Assembly: GCA_049964655.1 (NCBI GenBank)
Contig: JBMFXC010000049.1
Coordinates: 1-20,024 of the forward strand
Direction: 5' to 3'
Origin: JAJZJT01 sp049964655
GTDB lineage: Bacteria > Actinomycetota > Acidimicrobiia > Acidimicrobiales > RAAP-2
Length of the DNA: 20,024 bases
In this document: one piece after another, positions 7,630 through 14,652 of the stretch
Layout: each line of letters begins with the position of its first letter
How positions within the stretch are numbered: the stretch's first letter is position 1
Translations under genes and position numbers: made by a program
Notes under the pieces: generated by a model
The model's input: the letters and a program-made list of their open reading frames with translations, nothing else
What the model was told of the DNA's origin: nothing
Database searches by the model: none

Positions 7630-8367
7630 GTGGAGGGGAGCACCCACGACGCCAGTCGGGTCGTCGCAGAGCCGGAGAGCGGTGTGCTGCCAGCGGACAA
7701 CAGGTCGCCGATGACTGGGGCCGCCGGGGCCGGCGGGGCCGATCGGGAGGACCTCTCCCGGATCCTCACGGTGCCCAACCTCGTCACCGCGGTTCGCCTC
7801 GCGTGCGTGCCCGTCTACGTCTGGCTCCTCTTCGGTGCCGGGCGCCAGAGTGCCGCGGCGATCCTCCTCGGCGTCCTGGGCGCCACCGACTGGGTGGACG
7901 GGACGCTCGCCCGTCGCTTCCACCAGGTCTCCACGCTCGGCAAGGTGCTCGACCCCGTTGCCGACCGGGTCCTCGTGGGAACGGCGGTCATCACCATCGT
8001 CGTCCACGGAGCGGTGCCCGTGTGGTTCGCCGCGGCGACACTCGCTCGCGAGGCGGTCGTGTCCCTGGCCGTGGTGGCCCTGGCGTCGCTCGGGGCGACG
8101 CGCATCGACGTGCTATGGGTGGGCAAGGCCGGGACCTTTGCCTTGATGTTCGCCTACCCGGCCTTCCTGTTGAGCCACGGGACGGCGGGCTGGCAGGTGC
8201 CGTTCCACGTGTTCGCCTGGGTCGCCGGTGGGGCGGGGCTGGTCCTGGCGTGGGTGGCGGCCGCCTCTTACGTGCCGGTAGCCCGACGGGCGTTGGCCGC
8301 CGGCCGGGCGGCCCGCGTGCAGGAAGCTGCCGGGCGAGGCGCCCAGCGGGACGGGAGGAGCAGGTGA
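7630..8367 (+). CDS. CDP-alcohol phosphatidyltransferase family protein (PgsA-like)
   Basis: 245 residues. Members transfer a phosphatidyl group from CDP-diacylglycerol to an alcohol such as glycerol 3-phosphate or inositol phosphate, in the membrane. The full family signature is present: D87, D90-G91, A94-R95, G104, D108 and D112 (DGTLAR then GKVLDPVAD), so the protein should be catalytically competent. Hydrophobic segments before and after the motif fit a six-helix membrane enzyme. The first 40 residues are disordered. GTG 7630 is chosen from the -10 spacing. It overlaps the next gene by GTGA, indicating translational coupling. Position matches Rv1822 (pgsA2) upstream of gcvH-garA in M. tuberculosis. 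Which alcohol is used (phosphatidylglycerophosphate, cardiolipin or inositol lipid) cannot be decided. Confidence 0.88.
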   Translation: MEGSTHDASRVVAEPESGVLPADNRSPMTGAAGAGGADREDLSRILTVPNLVTAVRLACVPVYVWLLFGAGRQSAAAILLGVLGATDWVDGTLARRFHQVSTLGKVLDPVADRVLVGTAVITIVVHGAVPVWFAAATLAREAVVSLAVVALASLGATRIDVLWVGKAGTFALMFAYPAFLLSHGTAGWQVPFHVFAWVAGGAGLVLAWVAAASYVPVARRALAAGRAARVQEAAGRGAQRDGRSR

Positions 8368-10850
8368 AGGCGGTCATCATGGCAGGGGGCGAAGGGACGC
8401 GTCTGCGCCCGCTGACCTCGAACCAGCCCAAGCCCATGCTCCCGATGGTGAACTTGCCCATGATGGAGCACGTCGTCAACCTGCTCCGGCAACACGGCTT
8501 CGAGGACATCGTGGTGACGGTGGCGTTCATGGCGAACGCCATCCGCACCTACTTCGGCGACGGTTCCGAGTTCGGTGTGCGCATGGTGTACGCCACCGAG
8601 GAGACGCCGCTCGGCACGGCGGGCTCGGTCCGCAATGCACGGGCCGAGCTCGACGAGCGGTTCCTCGTCATCTCGGGGGACGTGCTCACCGACGTCGACC
8701 TCTCGGCGGTCGTGCGCCACCACATCGAGCGCGGTGCGCTGGCCACGCTGGCCTTGAAGGCAGTCGAGAACCCGTTGGAGTTCGGCATCGTGATCACCCG
8801 TGAAGACGGCACGATCGAACGGTTCCTCGAGAAGCCGACGTGGGGCCAGGTCTTCAGCGACACCATCAACACCGGCGTCTACGTCCTCGAGCCGGAGATC
8901 TTCGACTTCATCCCCGAAGGTCGCCCGGTCGACTTCTCGGGTGAGACCTTTCCTGCCGTCCTCGAGGCGGGCCGACTGCTGTGCGGCTTCGTCACCGAGG
9001 GCTACTGGGAAGACGTCGGCACGATCGACGCCTACCTCCGCGCCCACCAGGACATCCTCGACGGCCGCGTCCAGGTCGACATCGCCGGCTTCCAGCTGCG
9101 GCCGGGCGTCTGGCTCGGCAAGGGGGCCGAAGTAGACCCGTCGGTCGTCATCGACGGGCCTGCCGTCATCGGGGACAACAGCATCGTCGGACCGGGCGCA
9201 CATCTCGGCAGCTACTGCACGCTCGGTCGAAACCTGAAAGTCGGCGAGAACGCCATCATCGAGCGGTCGGTCGTGCACGACAACGCCTACCTGGGGCCGG
9301 GCGCTCGCATCGAAGGGAGCGTGCTCGGCCGCGGCGCCGACCTGCGGCCGGGCGCCCGGTGCGAGGAAGGCGTGGTCCTCGGTGAATCGTGCTTTGTCGG
9401 CGCCCACGCCGAGCTCCGCAGCGGCGTCAAGGTCTACCCGTTCAAGACGGTCGAAGCCGGGGCCATCGTCAACTCCTCGATCGTGTGGGAGTCGCGTGGC
9501 GCCCGCTCGCTCTTCGGTCGTGACGGCGTTGCCGGCCTTGCCAACGTGGACATCTCGCCGGAGCTGGCCGTCCGGTTGTCGATGGCCTGGGCGTCAACCC
9601 TCGAGAAGGGGAGCACCGTCAGCGTCTCGCGGGACACGAGCCGGGCTGCACGGGTGCTCAAACGGGCGATCATGGTCGGCTGCAACGCGGCCGGTGTGAA
9701 CGTCGACGATCTCGAGGCCGCCACGGTGCCCGTGACACGCTTCCAGGTCAGGACGTCACGGAGCCTCGGAGGGGTGACGGTCCGTCTCGATCCTGCAGAT
9801 CCCCAGACCGTCGTCGTCCGGTTCGTCGACGACAACGGGGTCGACCTCGACGAGTCGACGCAGCGGAAGATCGAGCGCCTCTACTATCGGGAGGACTTCC
9901 GCCGGGTCGCCGCCCGCGACATCGGCGACATCGGCTACCCGGCCCGGGCACTCGAGTACTACACGGCGGCCCTGGTTGAATCGGTGGACCTCACCCGGGC
10001 CCACGACGTCGGCCTCAAGCTGGTCCTCGACTACTCGTTCGGAACGGCGAGCTTCGTGATGCCCAACCTGCTGGCCAAGCTGGACGCCGAAGTGCTCGTC
10101 GTCAACCCCTATGCCAGCACGGCGAGCGTGGTCGGCTTCGACCGCGATGCCGCGGCGGCGCGGGTTGCCGAGCTGGTGCGGGCGTCGGGAGCACACCTCG
10201 GGGCGGTCATCGACCCTGGCGGTGAGCGCATCACCCTGGTCGACGACCAGGGGCACGTCCTGACCGACGACGAGGCCTTGCTCGTCATGGTGACCCTGGT
10301 GACCGAGGACGACCCAGGGAAGCGGGTGGCGCTACCTGTGGCGGTCGGTCGAGCGGCTGAGGAGATCTGCCGACGGACGGGGACCGAGATCGCCTGGACG
10401 AAGCTCTCGGCCGCGCACTTGATGGAGCTGGCGGGTGAAGCCGGCGTCGTGCTGGCCGCCAGCCAGGCGGGGGGGTTCATCTTTCCCGGCGTGCTGCCGG
10501 CCTTCGATGCGGCTGCCACGCTCGTGCACCTGCTCGGGCTCCTCACCGGCTCGGGCCGGATGCTCTCGGACGTGGTGACCGGCCTCCCGGCCGTGCACAT
10601 CGCCCACCAGGCCGTCCACACCCCCTGGGAGCGGACGGGCATGGTGATGCGGACCCTCATGGAGCGCTTCCACGGGCGCGAGCTCGTCCTGGTCGACGGC
10701 ATCAAGGTGGTGGACGGGGACGGCTGGGTGCTCGTCATCCCCGATCCCGAAGAGCCGATGACCCATATCTGGGCCGAGGCACCGACCGACGGTCAGGCGG
10801 GTGTGCGCGTCCAAGAGCTGGCCGTCCTGCTCCGCCAGTTGCTGCGCTGA
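8364..10850 (+). CDS. Sugar-1-phosphate nucleotidyltransferase fused to a degenerate phosphomannomutase-like domain
   Basis: 828 residues. The N-terminal nucleotidyltransferase domain (1-235) has AGGEGTRLRPLT (7-18), the PKPMLP motif (22-27) and the metal-binding D106 in ISGD. It should make a nucleotide sugar (GDP-mannose or a related sugar) from NTP and sugar 1-phosphate. A left-handed beta-helix of hexapeptide repeats follows (about 240-375). The C-terminal half (about 376-828) resembles phosphomannomutase, but the catalytic ASHNP loop reads as LDPADP (475-480), the DGDGDR metal loop as DPGGER (617-622), the sugar loop as ASQAGG (699-704), and the phosphate-binding loop as IPDPEEP (792-798). 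The domain is therefore probably not an active mutase. GTG 8364 has a strong GGGAGGAG (8353-8359) and overlaps the previous stop by 4 nt. Similar actinobacterial fusions are annotated as mannose-1-phosphate guanylyltransferase; the substrate here is inferred. Confidence 0.88.
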   Translation: MKAVIMAGGEGTRLRPLTSNQPKPMLPMVNLPMMEHVVNLLRQHGFEDIVVTVAFMANAIRTYFGDGSEFGVRMVYATEETPLGTAGSVRNARAELDERFLVISGDVLTDVDLSAVVRHHIERGALATLALKAVENPLEFGIVITREDGTIERFLEKPTWGQVFSDTINTGVYVLEPEIFDFIPEGRPVDFSGETFPAVLEAGRLLCGFVTEGYWEDVGTIDAYLRAHQDILDGRVQVDIAGFQLRPGVWLGKGAEVDPSVVIDGPAVIGDNSIVGPGAHLGSYCTLGRNLKVGENAIIERSVVHDNAYLGPGARIEGSVLGRGADLRPGARCEEGVVLGESCFVGAHAELRSGVKVYPFKTVEAGAIVNSSIVWESRGARSLFGRDGVAGLANVDISPELAVRLSMAWASTLEKGSTVSVSRDTSRAARVLKRAIMVGCNAAGVNVDDLEAATVPVTRFQVRTSRSLGGVTVRLDPADPQTVVVRFVDDNGVDLDESTQRKIERLYYREDFRRVAARDIGDIGYPARALEYYTAALVESVDLTRAHDVGLKLVLDYSFGTASFVMPNLLAKLDAEVLVVNPYASTASVVGFDRDAAAARVAELVRASGAHLGAVIDPGGERITLVDDQGHVLTDDEALLVMVTLVTEDDPGKRVALPVAVGRAAEEICRRTGTEIAWTKLSAAHLMELAGEAGVVLAASQAGGFIFPGVLPAFDAAATLVHLLGLLTGSGRMLSDVVTGLPAVHIAHQAVHTPWERTGMVMRTLMERFHGRELVLVDGIKVVDGDGWVLVIPDPEEPMTHIWAEAPTDGQAGVRVQELAVLLRQLLR

Positions 10851-10959
10851 GGAGCCCGTCCGGACGTCCCGACCAGGAGCAGCAGGGGTGTCACCTGTCG
10901 TCTTTCGGCCACTGGTGGACCATGGCCTGCAGCCTCGGCGAAGGCGACGTGTCGTCAGG

Positions 10960-10965
10960 TAGGGT
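10960..10965 (+). promoter_or_regulatory. -10 element (TAGGGT) for gcvH
   Basis: It ends 7 nt before the ATG at 10973 and predicts leaderless transcription. The 122-bp gap before gcvH otherwise holds only a 10-bp palindrome, CGTCCGGACG (10857-10866), of unknown role. Confidence 0.6.
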
Positions 10966-10972
10966 CCCCGCT

Positions 10973-11353
10973 ATGGACACCCCCGAAGACCTCCGATACT
11001 CAACAGACCACGAGTGGGTTCGGGTTGCCGGTGACCGCGTGCGCGTCGGTATCACCGACTACGCCCAGGATGCACTGGGAGACGTCGTCTTCGTAGACGT
11101 GCCGGCGGTGGGAGCGACGGTCGAGCCCGGCGGTCCCCTCGGCGAGGTCGAGTCGACGAAATCGGTCTCCGAGGTCTACGCGCCGGTGGGCGGCGAGGTT
11201 CTCGCCGTGAACACCTCCCTGGCCGAGCGGCCGGAGCTGCTCAACAGCGATCCCTATGGTGACGGCTGGATCTGCGAGCTGCGGCCGAGCGATCCGTCGA
11301 CCGTGGACAACCTCCTCGACGCTGCTGCCTACCGGGCACTGGTCGACGGCTGA
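10973..11353 (+). CDS. gcvH: Glycine cleavage system H protein
   Basis: 126 residues, the normal GcvH length. The protein carries the lipoyl arm that shuttles the aminomethyl group between GcvP, GcvT and the lipoamide dehydrogenase in glycine cleavage. It has the classic DHEWV start (12-16), GITDYAQDALGD (26-37), and the lipoylation site in ESTKS with K63, followed by EVYAPVGGEV. ATG 10973 is supported by the -10 spacing and by the usual GcvH N-terminus. gcvP and gcvT are not in the window. Its place next to a GarA-like gene is conserved in actinobacteria (Rv1826-Rv1827). H-like proteins can also serve as lipoyl donors in lipoate metabolism, so its role may be wider. Confidence 0.95.
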   Translation: MDTPEDLRYSTDHEWVRVAGDRVRVGITDYAQDALGDVVFVDVPAVGATVEPGGPLGEVESTKSVSEVYAPVGGEVLAVNTSLAERPELLNSDPYGDGWICELRPSDPSTVDNLLDAAAYRALVDG

Positions 11354-11440
11354 GCCAATGGTGTCGGCACCGTCGAGGGCGGGGGTGGTGCATCCGGACG
11401 AACCGTCCGGGCCGGTCGGGGCCCGCCGGTCGGTCGCGGC

Positions 11441-11446
11441 TACCGT
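11441..11446 (+). promoter_or_regulatory. -10 element (TACCGT) for the FHA gene
   Basis: It ends 7 nt before GTG 11454. This gives the FHA protein its own leaderless promoter, separate from gcvH 100 bp upstream. Confidence 0.55.
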
Positions 11447-11453
11447 GGGGGAC

Positions 11454-11927
11454 GTGTTCTGCCACCAGTGCGGCCATCGGAACCCCCCCGGGGTGAATTT
11501 CTGCTCGGCCTGTGGCGCCGCGCTGGTGATCTCGGACCCGGAGACCACGGTGTCCGTGCAGCCCGTCGAGGACCTGTCGGACGTCATCGAAGACGATTCG
11601 TCGGTCGGGATCCTCGAACTTCCCCGTACGGCACCGATGTTGGTGGTCAAGCACGGGCCGCAGGCGGGGACCCGCTTCGTCCTCGACACGCCGGTCGTGC
11701 GGGTGGGACGTCATCCCGAAAGCGACATCTTCCTCGACGACATCACGGTGTCGCGGCGTCATGCCGAGTTCGTCACCGAAGGGGGAACGACGCGCCTCAA
11801 AGACCTCGGTTCGTTGAACGGGACCTACGTCAACCGCGAACGGATCGAGGACGTCGAGCTGGCCAGCGGCGACGAGGTGCAGGTCGGCAAGTTCAAACTG
11901 GTGTTCCTCTCGGCGGTGGGTGAATGA
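11454..11927 (+). CDS. garA: Zinc-ribbon FHA-domain protein, GarA-like
   Basis: 157 residues. An N-terminal zinc ribbon (C3, C6, C17, C20) precedes a linker with the motif ETT at 30-32, resembling the phosphorylated ETT site of mycobacterial GarA. The FHA domain (about 60-155) has the phosphothreonine-binding residues G85-R86, S100, H103 and N122 (VRVGRHPESD, SRRHAEF, GSLNGTYVN). In M. tuberculosis, GarA is switched by PknG/PknB phosphorylation of this motif and binds 2-oxoglutarate dehydrogenase, glutamate dehydrogenase and glutamate synthase. A matching job here is inferred from sequence and from the conserved gcvH-garA-ftsR order. GTG 11454 is preferred over ATG 11358 because the zinc ribbon begins at once and the -10 lies 7 nt upstream. 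Mycobacterial GarA lacks the zinc ribbon as far as I recall. Confidence 0.85.
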   Translation: MFCHQCGHRNPPGVNFCSACGAALVISDPETTVSVQPVEDLSDVIEDDSSVGILELPRTAPMLVVKHGPQAGTRFVLDTPVVRVGRHPESDIFLDDITVSRRHAEFVTEGGTTRLKDLGSLNGTYVNRERIEDVELASGDEVQVGKFKLVFLSAVGE

Positions 11928-11980
11928 CGACGGTGGCGGCGGGGCTCGACGAGCCGTGGCCCGACGACGGCGCGCGGTGA
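11924..11980 (+). other. 18-codon mini-ORF bridging garA and ftsR
   Basis: The ATG overlaps the garA stop (ATGA, 11924-11927) and the TGA overlaps GTG 11977 (GTGA). It could couple translation of the two genes, or mark a frameshift at the true ftsR N-terminus. Not claimed as a functional peptide. Confidence 0.35.
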
Positions 11981-13382
11981 GCGGGCGCTCCTACCTGTCG
12001 ATCGGCGACGTCCTCACGCTGCTTCGCCAGGAGTTCCCCGACGTCACCATCTCGAAGATCCGGTTCCTCGAGAGCCAGGGTCTCGTCAACCCCGAGCGCA
12101 CGCCCTCGGGCTACCGGAAGTTCTACGACGCCGACGTCGAGCGGCTGCGCTGGGTGCTCCGCCAGCAGCGTGAGCACTTCCTCCCGCTCAAGGTGATCAA
12201 GGACCGTCTGGAGGAGCGGGAGGCGGCCGGGGGGTCGACGGCCCCGGCCGACGCTCCCGTCCCGACGAGGGCAGCATCCTCGGTGGACGGAGCCGGCTCG
12301 GGTGCCGAGGTCGGGGTCGGTGCGGCGAACGGCTCGGGTGCCGAGGTCNNNNNNNNNNNNNNNNNNNNNNNNNNNNNNNNNNNNNNNNNNNNNNNNNNNN
12401 NNNNNNNNNNNNNNNNNNNNNNNNNNNNNNNNNNNNNNNNNNNNNNNNCCCCCTGTCGGTCGACCCGCTGTCGGCCGACCCTCCGTCGACGACGGGTCCC
12501 CGGATGGCGCAGGGGTCGAAGTCGCGACGCCGGTGGCGCCGAACGATGCTCGCGCCCGCCCGCCCGTCACCGCGGCGACCCTCGATCACGGTGATCCGTC
12601 CGCCTCCTTGCCGAGCCACCCAGGCATCCCGAGCCTGCGTGCCGAAGGCTCCGAAGGGGCGGGGCAGCACCCGCCGATCGGCCCGAGCCCGATGGGGAAC
12701 GAGGCGACCCGGGAGCGACCGAACGGCAGCGCCGGGCCGTGGGTGACAGGCCCGGTCGACGAGTTGTCGTCCGCAGGTGGGTCCGCAGGTGGGTCCGCAG
12801 GTGGGTCCGCAGGTGGGTCCGCAGGTGGGTCCGCANNNNNNNNNNNNNNNNNNNNNNNNNNNNNNNNNNNNNNNNNNNNNNNNNNNNNNNNNNNNNNNNN
12901 NNNNNNNNNNNNNNNNNNNNNNNNNNNNNNNNNNNGGTCCCGTGGCCGAACCGGTGCCGCTCCCGACTGCCACGTCGGTGCCTGCTGGGGTGGGCCTGAC
13001 GGCGGACGAGCTGGCCACTGCCGCGGGAGCCGACCCGGTGATGGTCGGTCAGCTTCGGGAGTTCGGCCTGATCTCGCCGGTCGTCCTCGGGGGTGTCGAG
13101 TACTTCGACGAGGCGGCGCTGGCCGTTGCCAAGCTGGCGGTCGCCTTCGCCGCCTTCGGCATCGAACCACGCCACCTGCGGCTCTACAAGCACGCCACGG
13201 AGCGGGAGGCGGGGTTCGTCGAGCAGGTGGTCCTGCCACTCCTGCGCCAGCGGAACCCCGAGGCCCGGAGCCGGGCCGCCGCCACCGCCGCCGAGCTGGC
13301 ACGCTTGGGCCAGGCCCTGCGCACCGAGCTGATGCACCAGGCACTCGTCGCTCTCCTCGGGCACGACGCCGTCACGTCGTGA
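11977..13382 (+). CDS. ftsR: MerR-family regulator, FtsR/Rv1828 type, with expanded linker (crossed by two assembly gaps)
   Basis: One reading frame is broken by two 100-N gaps; 401 residues are visible. The N-terminal winged helix (about 1-80) has YLSIGDVLTLL, FPDVTISKIRFLESQGLV, PSGYRKF and REHFLPLKVIKDRL, as in Rv1828. The C-terminal domain (from about 12985) has FGIEPRHLRLYKHATERE and a helical tail, again matching Rv1828. Rv1828/FtsR orthologues are DNA-binding activators of cell-division genes such as ftsZ in corynebacteria. Between the domains lie at least 186 residues of Gly/Ser/Ala/Pro-rich linker with 36-bp and 12-bp repeats, where Rv1828 has a short linker. Each known segment ends on a codon boundary, and the phase shifts by exactly one per 100 N, as expected if the real gaps are multiples of three. 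GTG 11920 is an alternative start 19 codons upstream. Confidence 0.8.
12295..12348 (+). repeat. 36-bp in-frame tandem repeat, 1.5 copies, running into an assembly gap
   Basis: Unit 12295-12330 is followed by an exact copy of its first 18 bases (12331-12348) and then Ns. It encodes GSGAEVGVGAAN. The gap probably hides more copies. Confidence 0.85.
12349..12448. other. Assembly gap, 100 N
   Basis: Exactly 100 N, the common placeholder for unknown length, inside the FtsR-like linker and adjacent to the 36-bp repeat. The sequence right of the gap is also repetitive (VGRPA-type units). Confidence 0.97.
12769..12835 (+). repeat. 12-bp in-frame tandem repeat, 5.6 copies, running into an assembly gap
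   Basis: GTCCGCAGGTGG occurs five times in full (12769-12828) plus seven bases, all identical, encoding (GGSA)n in the FtsR-like linker. Perfect identity suggests recent expansion; the true copy number is unknown. Confidence 0.95.
12836..12935. other. Assembly gap, 100 N
   Basis: A second 100-N placeholder, starting inside the 12-bp repeat tract. Confidence 0.97.
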
Positions 13383-13435
13383 CGAGCCCTCCGACCACCC
13401 CCGGACGTCGCGAGCTGAGCGACGTCCCATCCGGC

Positions 13436-13441
13436 TACATT
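13436..13441 (+). promoter_or_regulatory. -10 element (TACATT) for the DUF151 gene
   Basis: It ends 6 nt before the ATG at 13448, within the 65-bp gap after ftsR, and predicts a leaderless mRNA. Confidence 0.55.
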
Positions 13442-13447
13442 GCAAAC

Positions 13448-13963
13448 ATGGTCGAAGTTCGCCTACGCGCCGTGCGGGTCGACCTCCAGTCGAACACCCC
13501 GGTCCTGCTGTTGCAGGAATCGGAGGGTGTGGGACGGACGCTGCCGATCTTCATCGGAGCGCCCGAGGCGACGGCGATCGCGTTCGCCCTGCAGGGCATG
13601 GACACACCACGGCCGATGACGCACGACCTCATCTGCGAGCTACTCGAGGCGCTGGGAGCGACGGTGGCGAGAGTGGTGGTGACCGAGCTGCGGGGGTCCA
13701 CCTACTTCGCGGACATCGTGCTCGACCAGGCGGGTCACGAGATCACGGTTTCGTCGCGTCCCTCGGACGCGGTGGCTGTGGCGGTTCGGACCGGCTCGCC
13801 GTTGTTCGTGGCCGACGAGCTGATGGACGCTGAAGGCATCCTGCTGGCGACGGAGGACGAGTCCGACGAGGATGCCGACGGCGAGGACGTGACACCCGAC
13901 GAGCTGGTCGGGGAGTTCCGCCAGTTCCTCGACACGATCCGACCGGAGGACTTCTCGTCCTGA
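13448..13963 (+). CDS. Bifunctional nuclease domain protein (DUF151)
   Basis: 171 residues. The BFN/DUF151 domain fills about 1-140: an N-terminal strand MVEVRLRAVRVD, then LPIFIGAPEATAIAFALQG, RPMTHDLICELLEALGA, TYFADIVLD and SSRPSDAVAVAVRTGSPLFV, all hallmarks of the family. The C-terminus is acidic (about 138-155, DESDEDADGED). Plant and Thermotoga relatives are reported as nucleases or structural homologues, but the physiological role in bacteria is not settled. The gene corresponds to Rv1829, directly after Rv1828 in mycobacteria, so the ftsR-DUF151 linkage is conserved. The ATG is fixed by the family N-terminus and the -10 hexamer. Its TGA overlaps a likely CTG start of the lipoprotein gene. 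Confidence 0.92.
   Translation: MVEVRLRAVRVDLQSNTPVLLLQESEGVGRTLPIFIGAPEATAIAFALQGMDTPRPMTHDLICELLEALGATVARVVVTELRGSTYFADIVLDQAGHEITVSSRPSDAVAVAVRTGSPLFVADELMDAEGILLATEDESDEDADGEDVTPDELVGEFRQFLDTIRPEDFSS
13945..13950 (+). promoter_or_regulatory. Ribosome binding site (GGAGGA) that supports a CTG start at 13960
   Basis: A full Shine-Dalgarno sequence lies 9 nt before CTG 13960, inside the last codons of the DUF151 gene. No ATG, GTG or TTG lies in suitable position in this frame before GTG 14008. Confidence 0.5.
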
Positions 13964-14616
13964 GACGTTCCCGTCTGTGCCGTCCAGCCGCCTGGGGCGC
14001 CGGTCTCGTGGTGGCCGGCTTGGTGCTTGCTGCCTGCTCGTCGGGTAGCAGGGAGCCATCTGCCGCTGCCCGGCGCACGGCGCCATCGACCACCTCCACC
14101 TCTTCGACGGTTCCGTCGACGACCGTGCCCTCGACGACCAGCACGACGACCTCGGGACCGGTCCGGTGCCGCAGCGCTGCGCTTGTCCCGGCGATCGAAG
14201 GAACGTCGGCGGCGGCAGGGACTGTCGAGGTCACCGTCACCCTGCGCAGCACTGCCACTGGGGCGTGCACGCTGGTCGGCTACCCCGGGCTCCAGCTCCT
14301 CGGTGCAGGCGGTTCGCCCCTGCCGACCACCGTGGTGAGGGGTGGGACGTTCCCGTTCACGTCGATGTCGCCGTCGACGGTCGTCCTCACCTCGGGGTTG
14401 TCGGTGGCCTTCAACATCGGCTACACCGACGTACCGGTCGGCGGCGAGACGACCTGCGCGCCGGCCGCCTCCCTCCTCGTCACCCCGCCGGACGCCTACG
14501 GGCACGACGTCGTGAGCTCACGGTTGGCCCCGTGCGATCACGGACGCATGGTCGTGTCGCCGGTGTTCCTCACCACGGGGGCCGAAGCCGTCACCATGGC
14601 TCCCGCTGCGGGCTGA
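13960..14616 (+). CDS. DUF4232 lipoprotein, probable CTG start
   Basis: 218 residues from CTG. The start gives a textbook lipoprotein signal: RRSR n-region, hydrophobic core, lipobox LAAC with Cys26 as the lipidation site. The mature part begins with a Ser/Thr-rich linker (about 30-75), as is common in actinobacterial surface lipoproteins. A DUF4232 beta domain follows, with a first Cys near 'RCRSAAL', the signature CTLVGYPGLQL, and later cysteines that probably pair (TTCAPAAS, LAPCDHG). It should be anchored to the outer face of the membrane; the function of DUF4232 is unknown. The first conventional start, GTG 14008, would leave only nine residues before the lipidated Cys and no positive charge. 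CTG overlaps the DUF151 TGA as CTGA. It is convergent with the oxidoreductase gene 36 bp downstream. Confidence 0.78.
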   Translation: MRRSRLCRPAAWGAGLVVAGLVLAACSSGSREPSAAARRTAPSTTSTSSTVPSTTVPSTTSTTTSGPVRCRSAALVPAIEGTSAAAGTVEVTVTLRSTATGACTLVGYPGLQLLGAGGSPLPTTVVRGGTFPFTSMSPSTVVLTSGLSVAFNIGYTDVPVGGETTCAPAASLLVTPPDAYGHDVVSSRLAPCDHGRMVVSPVFLTTGAEAVTMAPAAG

Positions 14617-14652
14617 TCACCGACGACTCCAGGTTGCCGCGGACGACGGCGC

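Noticed and set aside
8364..10850. A working bifunctional mannose-1-phosphate guanylyltransferase/phosphomannomutase
   Set aside because: The nucleotidyltransferase half has its motifs, but the mutase half lacks the catalytic serine, metal-binding and phosphate-binding loops, so a second active enzyme is not supported.
12836..12935. A mobile element hidden in the N gaps
   Set aside because: There is no evidence: gap edges are repeats in frame with the gene, and no inverted repeats or transposase fragments flank them.
11977..13382. A pseudogene or three separate genes at the N-gapped MerR locus
   Set aside because: The phase changes are fully explained by two 100-N placeholders replacing gaps that are multiples of three, and both conserved domains are intact.
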